Positions 35,494-45,334 of a stretch of DNA of 64,000 nucleotides are shown piece after piece; within the stretch, counting starts at the first letter, position 1, and the number at the start of each line of letters is the position of its first letter. The stretch lies in contig NZ_MKTR01000002.1 in NCBI RefSeq assembly GCF_001898325.1, forward strand, positions 124,001-188,000. Direction: 5' to 3'. A program made the position numbers and the translations under genes. The notes under the pieces were generated by a model. That model worked only from the letters and a program-made list of their open reading frames with translations, was not told where the DNA came from and searched no databases. The DNA is from Microbacterium sp. 67-17. Lineage in GTDB: Bacteria > Actinomycetota > Actinomycetes > Actinomycetales > Microbacteriaceae.

Positions 35494-36363
35494 ATGCGCT
35501 CTCTTGGTGTCGTGTTCGAACCCGCCTTTCCGCCAGAACGCCTCAGGGAGGTAGCCCAGTCGGTCGAGGACGCGGGAGTTCCCGAGCTCTGGCTGTGGGA
35601 GGACTGCTTCCGAGAGTCCGGTATCGCCTCGGCCGCCGTCGCGCTCGCCGCAACGACAGAGCTCACCGTGGGCATCGGGGTGCTGCCCATGCCGCTTCGA
35701 AACGTCGCGCTCACTGCCATGGAGCTGGCCACCCTCTCGAGACTGTTTCCGGGGCGCATCGTCGGCGGCGTCGGCCACGGGGTGCAGAGCTGGATGGCGC
35801 AGGTCGGCGCGCGGCACGCATCCCCTCTCACTCTGATGGCGGAGTATCTCCCGACGCTGCGAGCCCTGCTCGCTGGGGAGCGCGTCACCATCGACGGGCG
35901 CTACGTCCACCTCGACGATGTGGCCCTCGACTGGCCGCCGACCGTCGCCGTTCCCGTGTTCGCGGCCGCAGAAGGACCCAAGACGCTCGACAGTTCTGGC
36001 GCCCTGGCGGATGGCACGATCATTCCCTCGGGCTGGAGTCCGACTCGGCTGCGCGAGGCGGCCATCCGGGTGCGGGCGGCGGCGGACGTGCGCGCTGGCG
36101 ATCATTGCGTCGCGGTGTACCTTCTCACCCGGTTCACCGAGGATTCTGCGGCCTCTGGCGAGCCAACCGGGCGGGAGCGTGTCTTCGGCGATGTTTCGGT
36201 CGTCGCCGAGACCGTCGAGGCATTCTTCGCCGCGGGTGCCACCACCGTGGTGCTCCAGCCCTCGGCCGATGACGACGATCTCATCGGGTTCTCGCAGCGC
36301 TCCGGCGAGGTCGCCCGGATGCTGGGCATCGCGCGGTCTGCGACTGGCTTCGGATCCCCGTGA
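35494..36363 (+). CDS. LLM-class flavin/F420-dependent oxidoreductase
   Basis: A 289-residue luciferase-like TIM-barrel protein. Typical stretches are EDAGVPELWLWEDCF, TTELTVGIGVLPMPLRNVALTAMELATLS, LFPGRIVGGVGHGV and VFAAAEGPKTL. Enzymes of this group use FMN or F420. F420 genes are present in the window (48836-54346), so F420 use is plausible, but the cofactor is not decided by the sequence I can read. ATG 35494 has only a weak ribosome site. Confidence 0.82.
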   Translation: MRSLGVVFEPAFPPERLREVAQSVEDAGVPELWLWEDCFRESGIASAAVALAATTELTVGIGVLPMPLRNVALTAMELATLSRLFPGRIVGGVGHGVQSWMAQVGARHASPLTLMAEYLPTLRALLAGERVTIDGRYVHLDDVALDWPPTVAVPVFAAAEGPKTLDSSGALADGTIIPSGWSPTRLREAAIRVRAAADVRAGDHCVAVYLLTRFTEDSAASGEPTGRERVFGDVSVVAETVEAFFAAGATTVVLQPSADDDDLIGFSQRSGEVARMLGIARSATGFGSP

Positions 36364-36465
36364 GCACGACACTTGCGGGGCGCTGAGCGGGTCGCCACAC
36401 TCAGAGGTGGGAGTCGCTGCACGTCGGTCTCGGCGTCGGCGCGCGCTCCCGGGGAGGAAAAACCA

Positions 36466-36912
36466 ATGAAGACCCGAATCGTCGCTGCCGCGCTCATGCT
36501 GAGCGTCGGAGCCATCGCCCTCACCGGCTGCGTGAACCCGGTCGAGCAGCTCATCAACAACACGGTCGAGGACGCCATCGAAGGCGCCACCGGCGTCGAT
36601 GTGGATGCCGGCAACGGCGCGAGCGTGCCGGAGGGCTTCCCCTCCGATATCCCGCTTCCCTCCGGATCGCCGCTGGTCGCGCTTGCGGTCGACGGTGGCT
36701 ACACGGTCACCTACACCCTGCCGAGTGTCGCCGACGGTGAGGGCATCATCGAGCAGCTGAAGTCCCAGTACACGACAGACTCAGAGTCCGACTTCGGCGG
36801 GATGAAGATCTGGTCGTTCACCGGTTCGGACTACACCGTCGGCGTCACTCTGCTCGAGCAGGAAGACGGCACAGCGCAGCTGCTCTACGTCGTCGCGCCG
36901 ATCACGCAGTAG
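36466..36912 (+). CDS. Small lipoprotein of unknown function
   Basis: A 148-residue protein with signal peptide and lipobox ([10 protein letters not shown], Cys about 22). The mature part is acidic and contains [12 protein letters not shown], a motif common in small actinobacterial lipoproteins, followed by a compact alpha/beta-looking domain ([20 protein letters not shown]). Strong ribosome site GGGGAGG. Monocistronic, upstream of glyS. Confidence 0.75.
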   Translation: MKTRIVAAALMLSVGAIALTGCVNPVEQLINNTVEDAIEGATGVDVDAGNGASVPEGFPSDIPLPSGSPLVALAVDGGYTVTYTLPSVADGEGIIEQLKSQYTTDSESDFGGMKIWSFTGSDYTVGVTLLEQEDGTAQLLYVVAPITQ

Positions 36913-37025
36913 CAACGGGTCGCGTACGACACGCGGCCACGGGGTCTCGGCGGATAGAATCGACGGATGTCGCGGCATCCGCGATACCCTCGCGCGCAGC
37001 GCATCCCCGACCCAGGAGTTCCTCC

Positions 37026-38411
37026 GTGGCCGAGCAGTCCCGCCTCGATAAAGTGATCGCCCTCGCCCGCCACCGCGGGTTCGTCTTCCAAGCCGGCGAG
37101 ATCTACGGGGGCTCCCGCTCCGCCTGGGACTATGGGCCCCTCGGCACCGAACTCAAGGAGAACATCCGTCGCCAGTGGTGGCAGACCTTCGTTCGTGGCC
37201 GTGGTGACATGGTGGGCCTGGATTCCTCGATCATCCTGCCCAAGCGCGTCTGGGAGGCATCCGGGCACGTCGCAACCTTCACCGACCCGCTTGTCGAGTG
37301 CCTGCAGTGCCACAAGCGGTTCCGCGCCGACAACCTCATCGAGGACTTCGAGGCGCGCAAGGGCCGCACAGCTGAGAACGGCCTCGCCGACGTGCCGTGC
37401 CCCAACTGCGGCACGAAGGGGCAGTACACCGAGCCCCGCGCGTTCTCCGGTCTCGTCAAGACCTATCTGGGTGTCGTCGACGACGAGTCGGGTCTGTACT
37501 ACCTTCGCCCCGAAACCGCGCAGGGCATCTTCGTGAACTTCACCAACGTGCTAACCGCGAGCCGCAAGAAGCCGCCGTTCGGGATCGGTCAGGTCGGCAA
37601 GGCCTTCCGCAACGAGATCACTCCGGGGAACTTCATCTTCCGTACCCGCGAGTTCGAACAGATGGAGATCGAGTACTTCACGCCTCCCGCCGACGCGCCC
37701 GAGTGGTTCGATCACTGGGTCGAAGCCTGCTGGAGCTGGTTCACCGACCTTGGCATCGACCCCGACAACATGCGGCGCTTCGATGTTCCCGAAGAGGACC
37801 GCGCGCACTATTCGGCCGGCACGATCGATGTCGAGTACCGCTTCGGGTTCCCCGGTAAGGAGTGGGGCGAGCTCATGGGGGTCGCCAACCGGACCGACTA
37901 TGACCTGAAGAGCCACGCCGAGGCATCCGGGCAGAGCCTGACCTACTTCGACCAGGCCTCTGGTGAGAAGTACACCCCGTTTGTCATCGAGCCCTCGTTC
38001 GGTTTGACCCGCGCCATGATGGCATTCCTGGTGGATGCCTACCGTGAAGAGGAGGTGCCCAATGCCAAGGGTGGCACCGATACTCGCACCGTCTTGAAGC
38101 TCGACCCTCGCCTGGCTCCCGTCAAGGTTGCCGTGCTGCCGCTCTCGCGCAACGAGTCACTCTCGCCCCTGGCTCGCGGCCTCGCCGATCGCCTACGCGG
38201 TCACTGGGCGGTGGATTTCGACGACGCCGGCGCGATCGGTCGCCGTTACCGCCGACAGGATGAGATCGGTACGCCGTTCTGCGTCACCGTCGACTTCGAC
38301 TCCCTCGAGGACGACGCCGTCACGGTGCGTGACCGCGACACGATGGAACAAGAGCGTGTGCCGCTTGAGAACCTCGACGCCTACCTCGGCGAGCGCCTCG
38401 TCGGCGCCTGA
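37026..38411 (+). CDS. glyS: Glycyl-tRNA synthetase (dimeric, class II)
   Basis: A 461-residue homodimeric-type GlyRS that charges tRNA-Gly. It opens with [20 protein letters not shown], typical of the family. A zinc-ribbon-like insertion has CLQCHKR and CPNCGTK. Motif 2 is in [21 protein letters not shown] and RPETAQGIF; motif 3 is in [14 protein letters not shown]; an anticodon-binding domain follows ([10 protein letters not shown]). GTG start. Housekeeping gene that anchors this part as chromosomal core. Confidence 0.96.
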   Translation: MAEQSRLDKVIALARHRGFVFQAGEIYGGSRSAWDYGPLGTELKENIRRQWWQTFVRGRGDMVGLDSSIILPKRVWEASGHVATFTDPLVECLQCHKRFRADNLIEDFEARKGRTAENGLADVPCPNCGTKGQYTEPRAFSGLVKTYLGVVDDESGLYYLRPETAQGIFVNFTNVLTASRKKPPFGIGQVGKAFRNEITPGNFIFRTREFEQMEIEYFTPPADAPEWFDHWVEACWSWFTDLGIDPDNMRRFDVPEEDRAHYSAGTIDVEYRFGFPGKEWGELMGVANRTDYDLKSHAEASGQSLTYFDQASGEKYTPFVIEPSFGLTRAMMAFLVDAYREEEVPNAKGGTDTRTVLKLDPRLAPVKVAVLPLSRNESLSPLARGLADRLRGHWAVDFDDAGAIGRRYRRQDEIGTPFCVTVDFDSLEDDAVTVRDRDTMEQERVPLENLDAYLGERLVGA

Positions 38412-38418
38412 CCCGTGG

Positions 38419-38560
38419 TCAGTCCGTGACGGTGATTCGCGCGTAGTCGCTCCCGCCGCCTATCGCGAACGCCTTCTCCAGGCTGCTGCGCAGCACGCCG
38501 GCATCCACCTTCTCGAGGTTGGTGCTGGAGAGAGCGCCGCCGTCGAAGCCGTGCTGCTTA
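38419..38560 (-). pseudogene. Possible C-terminal gene remnant downstream of glyS
   Basis: A minus-strand frame ending at 38419 encodes GALSSTNLEKVDAGVLRSS then LEKAFAIGGGSDYARITVTD, which has the composition of a real protein C-terminus, but there is no start codon or upstream body before a stop near 38620. I could not identify the family; it may be chance. Confidence 0.25.
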
Positions 38561-38622
38561 TGCGAGCACGACCGTTCTGGATATCCTGAGCGCTCGAGAT
38601 CACCTATTGAAGAGGGCCGCTA

Positions 38623-39870
38623 TTGCGATCGAAGCGTACCGCGCGCAAGCGCCTCGCCTCCGAGGAGTCCGAGACCGTCGTGCGACGCCCTCGCAACCAC
38701 CGCCTCGCCCTCGGAGTTGCGGCTGGCCTTCTCGCGGTCGTCGGTGTCGTGGTCGCTGTTGCCGCGCTGCGCATCGCAGGAGATATCGCCGAGCAGAACG
38801 ACCTGGCAGCGTTTTATCAGCAGCCCGCAGACGCGCTCGACGGTGATCCCGGCACGATCGTGCGCAGCGAGGCTCTCCTCGGTGTTCCCTTCGACGCTCG
38901 CGCGTGGCGGGTCATGTACCGCACCACGGATCTGAACGGTCAGAGCGTCGTCGCAACGGGGATCATCGTCACACCGCTTGGCCCCGCCCCCGCAGGCGGA
39001 CGCACTGTGCTGGCGTGGGGACATCCGACGACGGGAACGGCGCCGGAGTGCGCACCCTCTCGCGCGCTTGACCCGTACGAGCTCATCGAGGGGATGCGGC
39101 TCCTGCTCGATCGCGGATACACGATCGCCGCAACGGACTATGTGGGCATGGGCACGGCGGGCCCCGATTCTTATCTCGTCGGTGCAACGGGAGGAAACGC
39201 CGTTCTGGATGCGGTGCGTGCCGCCCAGCAGCTTCCTGGCGCTGAGGCCTCGGATCGCGTCGTTCTCTGGGGGCATTCGCAAGGCGGCCAGGCCGTCTTG
39301 TTCGCGGCGCAGCGAGCACCGCAGTACGCGCCCGAACTGAGCGTGGAAGGCGTTGCCGTTGCCGCGCCCGCTGCTGACCTCACCACGTTGCTCAGTGACC
39401 ACATCGACGATATCTCCGGCGTGACGATCGGGTCCTACGCTTTCGCTGCGTATTCCGAGGTCTACGCAGACAGAGGGGCCACCATCGAGAGCATCTTGAC
39501 GCCGGACGCCCAGCAGATCCTGCCCGAGATGAATGCGCTGTGTCTGCTCGCCGACATGGACACCCTGCACCACATCGCTCAGCCCGTTGTCGGACGCTTC
39601 GCCACCGCTGATCCGGGCACTGTGCAGCCGTGGAAGGACCTTCTTGCCGAGAACTCCGCGGGCGGTACGGCGTTCGATGCCCCGCTGCTCGTTGCACAGG
39701 GTCTCTCCGACACGCTCGTCATCCCCTCGGCCACCGCCGAGTTCGTGGCCCACGAACGATCGCTCGGCATAGACGTGGATTCTCACCAGATCCGCGACGC
39801 GACCCACGCCACGATCGCCTATTTCGCGCTCCCAGCTCTCATGGGCTGGCTGGATGACCACGGCCTCTGA
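38623..39870 (+). CDS. Membrane-anchored secretory lipase-family hydrolase
   Basis: A 415-residue protein. Residues about 27-50 form one membrane helix (LALGVAAGLLAVVGVVVAV), leaving an external alpha/beta hydrolase of the LIP (PF03583) family. The nucleophile motif is WGHSQGGQA; the acid is probably in GLSDTLVIPS and the histidine in DATHATIAY. VLAWGHPTTGTAPECAPS forms the oxyanion-side region usual in these lipases. Start appears to be TTG 38623 after GAAGAGGG; no better start gives the basic N-terminus. Probably hydrolyses extracellular esters. Confidence 0.8.
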   Translation: MRSKRTARKRLASEESETVVRRPRNHRLALGVAAGLLAVVGVVVAVAALRIAGDIAEQNDLAAFYQQPADALDGDPGTIVRSEALLGVPFDARAWRVMYRTTDLNGQSVVATGIIVTPLGPAPAGGRTVLAWGHPTTGTAPECAPSRALDPYELIEGMRLLLDRGYTIAATDYVGMGTAGPDSYLVGATGGNAVLDAVRAAQQLPGAEASDRVVLWGHSQGGQAVLFAAQRAPQYAPELSVEGVAVAAPAADLTTLLSDHIDDISGVTIGSYAFAAYSEVYADRGATIESILTPDAQQILPEMNALCLLADMDTLHHIAQPVVGRFATADPGTVQPWKDLLAENSAGGTAFDAPLLVAQGLSDTLVIPSATAEFVAHERSLGIDVDSHQIRDATHATIAYFALPALMGWLDDHGL

Positions 39871-39930
39871 CGGGCCAGGGTGAGCTCATCCGCGTCGCCA
39901 TGCGCACCCATGTGATCACCGCTGCCCGCG

Positions 39931-39987
39931 TGACAGCACTTGGCTTCTCGTGACAGTGCGGCTCCTGCCATGACAGCGGCGTGACAG
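39931..39987 (+). promoter_or_regulatory. Phased TGACAG direct repeats upstream of the drr genes
   Basis: TGACAG occurs at 39931, 39951, 39971 and 39982, spacings of 20, 20 and 11 nt, i.e. on one face of the helix. SARP/AfsR-type activators bind such in-phase direct repeats, and a SARP-type gene lies just beyond the drr pair. Confidence 0.5.
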
Positions 39988-40030
39988 CGGACTGAAACCA
40001 GAGTGGATGCAGCCACAGAAAGGCATCCAC

Positions 40031-41030
40031 ATGACAGACACCAGAATCGCCGTCGAAGCGCGCGGCCTCGTCAAGTCGTTCGGCACAAACCGCGCTGTCG
40101 ACGGCGTCGACCTCACCGTCGAAGCCGGCACCGTGTACGGCGTCCTCGGACCCAACGGTGCGGGAAAGACCACAACCATCAGCATGCTCGCGACGCTGCT
40201 GCGCCCGGACGCGGGAACCGCCCGCGTCTTCGGTCACGACGTCGTCCGCGAGTCCCAGATCGTCCGTCAGCTCATCGGGCTCACGGGCCAGTTCGCCTCA
40301 GTGGACGAGAAGCTCTCGGCCACCGAGAACCTCATGATCTTCTCGCGCCTGCTCGGCCTGTCTCGAACTGATGCCCGGCGCCGTACGAGCGAACTCCTCG
40401 AAGAGTTTCATCTCACGGATGCCGCGACGCGGCCTCTCGCGAAGTTCTCGGGCGGGATGCGGCGCCGGCTCGATCTCGCGGCCTCCCTCATCGCTCAGCC
40501 GCCGCTCATCTTCCTCGATGAACCGACGACGGGCTTGGACCCCCGCACGCGCGGGCAGATGTGGGACACGATCCGCCGCCTCGTCGCCAGGCTCCACGGT
40601 GCTGCTGACGACGCAGTACCTGGACGAGGCTGACCAGCTGGCCGACCGCATCGCTGTCATCGACCGCGGAACTGTCGTGGCAGAAGGCACGGCGCTAGAA
40701 CTCAAGGCGTCAGTCGGTCAGGCCTCGCTGCTGCTGCGTCTTCGCAGTGGTTCCTCTGTGGAGACGGCGCGCAGCATCATTGGCCGGGTTCTCGGCATCG
40801 AGGCGATCGTCTCGCCCGAAGCTGGCCGACTCACCGTACCCATGAGTGACCCCGACCGCGTGACCGTCCTCCTCGTAGCATTCCGCGACGAGGGCGTTCA
40901 CCTTGCCGAGATGAGCGTCCAGCAACCCACCCTCGACGAGGTGTTCCTGACCCTCACCGGCAAGGGCATCCCGGATGACGACCTCGCCGCACACGAACAC
41001 GCCGATACCGTGGAAGGAGTCCGCGCATGA
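40031..41030 (+). pseudogene. Daunorubicin-resistance-type ABC ATPase (DrrA), frameshifted
   Basis: The ATPase of a DrrAB-type exporter. Walker [10 protein letters not shown] (40-48), signature [13 protein letters not shown] and Walker [14 protein letters not shown] are in the first frame, which then runs into [14 protein letters not shown] and stops at 40633. The continuation [20 protein letters not shown], with the drug-ABC C-terminal domain to 41030, is in the other frame. The break is at about 40589 (after codon 186): one extra base or two lost. The ribosome site is AGAAAGG and the 3' end overlaps the permease gene by 4 nt. A sequencing error, a recent mutation or a recoding site could explain this; as it stands the ATPase loses its H-loop part. 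Confidence 0.85.
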
Positions 41031-41842
41031 CCACCGCCACGTCACTGGTCGGAGCCGGCGGAAGGCCTCTGATCAATCACGCGAGTCTTCGACAGACGCT
41101 TGCCAACACGCTCACGATGGCCGGCCGCGGCCTGCTCAAGATCCGCAGGACGCCCGAGCAGCTCATCGATGTCACCGTGCAGCCCATCCTGTTCACCCTC
41201 ATGTTCACGTACATCTTCGGCGGTGCGATCGCCGGCGACGTGCAGAGCTATCTGCCGATCATCATCCCCGGCATCCTGGTGCAGACAGTCATCACGACCT
41301 CTGTCGTGACCGGCGTGCAGCTGCGCGAAGACATGGACAACGGAGTGTTCGACAGGTTCCGCTCCCTTCCGATCGCCCGGATCGCCCCGCTCTCCGGAGC
41401 GCTCTTGGCCGACACCGTCCGCTACGCGATCGCGACCACTCTCACCTTCGCGATGGGGTACCTCATGGGCTTCCGGCCGGTGAGTCTCGCGGCCGTGATC
41501 GGGGCGGGACTGCTCGTTATCGTCTGCTCGTGGGCACTGAGCTGGATCTTCGCGTTCTTCGGTGTCATCGCCCGCTCCGCCGGGTCGGTGCAGGGTACCT
41601 CTTTCCTGATCCTGTTCCCGCTGACGTTCCTCTCCAATGCCTTCGTGCCCGCCGACACGATGCCGGACTGGTTGCAGTGGTTCGTCAACATCAACCCGGT
41701 GTCGCACCTGGTCACCGCCGTGCGCGAGATGATCAATGAGGGCGTTGTCAGCACCGAGGTCTGGGTGGCGCTGCTGGGAGCTGCCATTGTCGTTGCAGTG
41801 TTCGCCCCGTTGACGGTGCGCGCCTACATGCGAAAGGCCTGA
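41027..41842 (+). CDS. ABC-2 type permease (DrrB-like)
   Basis: A 271-residue membrane protein with six predicted segments and the ABC-2 features LIDVTVQPILFTLMFTYIFGG, VREDMDNGVFDRFRSLPI-like coupling helix, and FLSNAFVPADTMPDWLQWF near the end. It pairs with the DrrA-type ATPase to export drugs or lipids. It is intact although its ATPase frame is broken. Its stop codon is separated by one nucleotide from the stop of the convergent SARP gene. Confidence 0.88.
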   Translation: MTTATSLVGAGGRPLINHASLRQTLANTLTMAGRGLLKIRRTPEQLIDVTVQPILFTLMFTYIFGGAIAGDVQSYLPIIIPGILVQTVITTSVVTGVQLREDMDNGVFDRFRSLPIARIAPLSGALLADTVRYAIATTLTFAMGYLMGFRPVSLAAVIGAGLLVIVCSWALSWIFAFFGVIARSAGSVQGTSFLILFPLTFLSNAFVPADTMPDWLQWFVNINPVSHLVTAVREMINEGVVSTEVWVALLGAAIVVAVFAPLTVRAYMRKA

Positions 41843-41843
41843 G

Positions 41844-44678
41844 TCAGCCCAAGCCCAGGAGGGCGCACAGCGCCTCGGCATCGAGCGGAGCATCAGCATC
41901 CGTCTCGGCGCCGAGGCGTTCGTGCAGTCCCCGCACTACTGGGTCGCTGGTGTCCAGACGTCCTCGAACACGGATGCTGAGACCGAGTGCTCGTCGCGCG
42001 TCGTCCGCGCGCCCTGCGCATTCGAGCCACAGCGCGGCAGTGCGCGCGCCCCAGGCGATCACGGGCTGATCGGCGGTCGTGAGCGCCTGGGCGAAGCCCT
42101 GCGCGATCGTCGCGCGCGCATCCTCGAGCCGAGCCTGCTGAAGCAGGGCCTCGGTGCGCAGGAACTGGACCAGAGCCCGGAACTGCGCGGGCGCCATCTC
42201 GTCGCCCGGCGGGATGCTCGCGATGCTCTCGAGAGCCGCTGCCGGGTTCTGCGCCGCGACCTCGATCGCGGCAGAAGCAAGCCCCACGTGCAGTAGAGCC
42301 GCGGCGGAGGACTGCTCTGCTGCTGCGCGACGCATCACCTCCACCCGCTCTCGCGCTTCGTCGATCCGACCCATCCGCACCAAGACCAGGACGGCCTGCC
42401 CACCCTGTTGGGCCAGGTCGGCGACGGAAACGAGCCCTTCCAGCGAATGACGACAGTCATCGAGGATCGTCAATGCCTGCTCCAGCTCACCGTGGGCGGT
42501 GAACCAGTCGGCCCGCACGAGACTGGCAAATGCCGTGCCCCACTCGTCTCCCACCTCGCGGAACGTCTCGAGTGCTCGCAAGCTTGCGGCGCCCTCGGCC
42601 TCCAGGTCGCCGTCGTTCTGTGCTGCCACGGCGGCAAGGAGACAGATCAGCCCCTGCGACCACCGCGGAAGCGGTGCCAACTCCGAGGCCTCCGGCAGGC
42701 GGATGCTTCGCGACCAGGGTTGGGTGGTCGTTCGTGCTCGCCACATCGTGGCGGCGCGCGTGAGGATGGGGGAGACAGTCGCGGCGAGTTCGGACGCCGG
42801 GTACCGGGCGGCTGCTGCAGCCACGAGCATCGCCGCATCCTCGTCGAACTCCGGCGAGCCGCCTCCGCGGGTGCCGACCATCAGCCCGGCGATGAGCGCA
42901 AGGCCTCGAACGACGACGGCTGCCTCGCTGTCCAGAGGCACAGACCGGTGACGGATCGTGGCGGGCACGAGATCGTCGAAGCGCTCGCGAAGCATCCAGA
43001 CCCACAGGCAACCACGGGTGAGCGCGAGACCCGTCTGCAGATCATTCGTGGTCGCACAGTTCCGCAACGCTGCCGCAAGATTCTCTTCGTTCCCGTCGAA
43101 CCATGCGAGTGCCTCCCGCACCCGAGGACCCCGCAGCAGCCCGTCGTGAGAGTTTGCGCAATCGGCCATCACGCGAGCCTCAGTTTCTCGGATCCGCGCC
43201 TCGTCCCCAGATTCCCGCAACCGCTCAGCACCGTACTCGCGTACCGTCTCGAGCATCTGAAACCGTCCCGCCGAGCGCTGCGCGAGCGAGCGCTCGACGA
43301 GGCTTTCGAAGACCGCTCGGCCAAGTCCCAGAGCGTCGGCGACGGCGTCGGCATCCGCCACACCGATACCGTCCGGGAAGACTGCCATCGCCTGCAGCGC
43401 GCAGCGTTCGTCGACGCTGAGGGTCTCCCAACTCCAATCGATCAGCGCGCGGAGGGTGCGGTGCCGCGATTCTGCCGTGCGTGGACCGCCGGTCAGGAGG
43501 GCGAAGCGATCCGCAAGGCCCGCGTCAATCTCGGCCAGCGTGAGGGTACGCGCCTTGGCAGCCGCCAGTTCCAGCGCGAGCGGGAGTCCGTCCAGACGTT
43601 CGGCGATACGGACGGCGACGGCTCGCTCCTCGTCGCTCACGCCGGTCGCGCGCGCTGCCCGCACGCGACGGGCGAACAGTTCGTCGGCATCCTCGCGGGG
43701 GAGCGGTCCGATCGGAACGAATGCCTCACCGACGACGCCCAGCGACTCGCGGCTCGTCGCCAGCAGCCGGAGTTTCGGCAGGGCTTGCAGCAGATCATGA
43801 GCGACAGATGCCGCCTCGTCGACAACGTGCTCACAGTTGTCGAGCAGCATGAGCGCGGCTCGTCCCGAGAGAGCCTCGAAGACGCGCTCTCGTGCAGAGA
43901 CTCCTCCCGAGGGAGCCGTCGACTCTGCCACGCGCACGGTGCGGCCCACCGCACCCGACACTGCGCTCCACAGGTCCCCGGATGAGACGGGCGCGAGCGC
44001 CACGACGATCGCATCGGGCGCCCGGCGTGCCGTTTCCAGAGCAAGGGTTGTCTTTCCGGCGCCGCCGGGGCCGATGAGAGTCACGAGACGCTCGGTTTGG
44101 AGTTGCTCGTGGATGAGTGCGAGTTCGTCGGTGCGGCCGACGAGGGGTGTTGCGGCGGCGGGCACCGTTGCTGGGTTTGACAGTTCGGTGCTCTCCGCGA
44201 CCGATCTGGCAGCGAGGCGGCGGGCGTGGGCGACGTCAGCATGCAGGTCGGCGCTGACCCACTCGAATCCGTCGCCGGGTGTCCAGGGCTCGCCGACCCA
44301 CAGGTTAAGCGCATCGCGGGCCAGCGCTGCTGCTTCCGTTTCGGGGGCTTGTCGGGCGCGCAGCACGAGGTCCTGGAAACGGGTGATGTCCACGTCCTGG
44401 CGATCGACGTGCAGGCGGTACCCGCCCGGTGCGGCAACGAGAACGCCGTCGGGAAGCTCGCGGCGCAACCGCGAGGCGAGGGACTGGAGGGCTGCGCGAG
44501 GGTCATCCGGTGGGTCGTGGGGCCACAGATCATCGGCGAGCGTGCGGTAACTCACGACCGTGCCCGCATCGATCGCAAGGCGGAACAGCAGCGCTTCTTG
44601 GCCCCGTCCACGCACGGCGGCAGGCCCGTCATCCGTGTCGACGACAAATCCGCCGAAGAACCGCAGCTGCACCCTCAC
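41844..44678 (-). CDS. SARP/AfsR-type regulator: BTAD domain fused to NB-ARC-like ATPase and helical repeats
   Basis: A 944-residue regulator. A winged OmpR-like DNA-binding domain comes first (about 1-90, GQEALLFRLAIDAGTVVSYRTLADDLWP), then a bacterial activation domain (92-165). The STAND-type ATPase carries P-loop GPGGAGKTT (203-211), LMLLDNCEHV and LPLALELAAAKART. A TPR-like helical tail fills the rest. Such proteins activate nearby biosynthetic or export genes through direct repeats. It is convergent with drrB; the TGACAG repeats upstream of drrA are the best target in view. Confidence 0.88.
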   Translation of the reverse strand: MRVQLRFFGGFVVDTDDGPAAVRGRGQEALLFRLAIDAGTVVSYRTLADDLWPHDPPDDPRAALQSLASRLRRELPDGVLVAAPGGYRLHVDRQDVDITRFQDLVLRARQAPETEAAALARDALNLWVGEPWTPGDGFEWVSADLHADVAHARRLAARSVAESTELSNPATVPAAATPLVGRTDELALIHEQLQTERLVTLIGPGGAGKTTLALETARRAPDAIVVALAPVSSGDLWSAVSGAVGRTVRVAESTAPSGGVSARERVFEALSGRAALMLLDNCEHVVDEAASVAHDLLQALPKLRLLATSRESLGVVGEAFVPIGPLPREDADELFARRVRAARATGVSDEERAVAVRIAERLDGLPLALELAAAKARTLTLAEIDAGLADRFALLTGGPRTAESRHRTLRALIDWSWETLSVDERCALQAMAVFPDGIGVADADAVADALGLGRAVFESLVERSLAQRSAGRFQMLETVREYGAERLRESGDEARIRETEARVMADCANSHDGLLRGPRVREALAWFDGNEENLAAALRNCATTNDLQTGLALTRGCLWVWMLRERFDDLVPATIRHRSVPLDSEAAVVVRGLALIAGLMVGTRGGGSPEFDEDAAMLVAAAAARYPASELAATVSPILTRAATMWRARTTTQPWSRSIRLPEASELAPLPRWSQGLICLLAAVAAQNDGDLEAEGAASLRALETFREVGDEWGTAFASLVRADWFTAHGELEQALTILDDCRHSLEGLVSVADLAQQGGQAVLVLVRMGRIDEARERVEVMRRAAAEQSSAAALLHVGLASAAIEVAAQNPAAALESIASIPPGDEMAPAQFRALVQFLRTEALLQQARLEDARATIAQGFAQALTTADQPVIAWGARTAALWLECAGRADDARRALGLSIRVRGRLDTSDPVVRGLHERLGAETDADAPLDAEALCALLGLG

Positions 44679-44709
44679 ACCCTATGGCGCGGGCCTTCTC
44701 TCGCGGGGG

Positions 44710-45276
44710 TCAACCTTTGGCGGCGGCCTTCATCGCCTTCTTGTGCTCGCGCACCTTCGCGAGGGATTCGGGGCTCGTGATGTCGGCGACGCTGCGGAAC
44801 GAACCCGCCTCGCCGTACGGAGCAGAGGCTTCGCGCCACCCGTCGCCAGCAAACCCGTACTGCTTTCCCAGCAGAGCGAGGAAGATCTTCGCCTTCTGCT
44901 CGCCGAACCCGGGCAGCTTCTTCAGGCGCCCCAGGACCTCCGGGCCGTCCGGGTCGCCCTTCGTCCAGATTGCTGCGGCGTCGTCATCCCAGTCGGTAGC
45001 GACCGCCTCGCACAGCGCCTGAACTCGGCCCGCCATTGATCCTGGGAACCGGTGCACCGCCGGAGTCTCGCGGAACACCTCGACGAACGCCTCGGGATCA
45101 TAGGCGGCCAGGGCGGAGGCAGACAGCTCTCCGGTGCGATCCTTGATCTTCATCGGTCCCGTGAAGGCAGTTTCCATCGCGATCTGCTGATCGAGCAGCA
45201 TCCCGATCAGCAGTGCGAGCGGGTCGTCCGACAGCAGGCGGTCGGCAGCGTCATCGCCGGTGATGTGCAACTCCAT
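44710..45276 (-). CDS. HhH-GPD-type DNA glycosylase-like protein
   Basis: A 188-residue protein of the helix-hairpin-helix glycosylase fold: LIGMLLDQQIAMETAFTGP near the N-terminus, and hairpin LGRLKKLPGFGEQKAKIFLALLGK with GFG in the expected position. It corresponds to the uncharacterised actinobacterial HhH-GPD family. The usual catalytic Asp after the hairpin (G-F/V-D) is not obvious, so glycosylase activity is uncertain. Divergent from the porphyrinogen oxidase gene. Confidence 0.8.
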   Translation of the reverse strand: MELHITGDDAADRLLSDDPLALLIGMLLDQQIAMETAFTGPMKIKDRTGELSASALAAYDPEAFVEVFRETPAVHRFPGSMAGRVQALCEAVATDWDDDAAAIWTKGDPDGPEVLGRLKKLPGFGEQKAKIFLALLGKQYGFAGDGWREASAPYGEAGSFRSVADITSPESLAKVREHKKAMKAAAKG

Positions 45277-45334
45277 GGCACCAGTGTTCCACGGGCGACC
45301 CCGTTGACGCGGGCGGATACGGGAGGATGGAGGA

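Noticed and set aside
36364..36465. Possible small gene or terminator between the LLM gene and the lipoprotein
   Set aside because: No good frame, no clear inverted repeat; only the ribosome site of the lipoprotein is evident.
38408..38422. CTGACC-CGT-GGTCAG as terminator of glyS
   Set aside because: The stem is only 6 bp with a 3 nt loop and begins inside the stop codon region; too weak to call.
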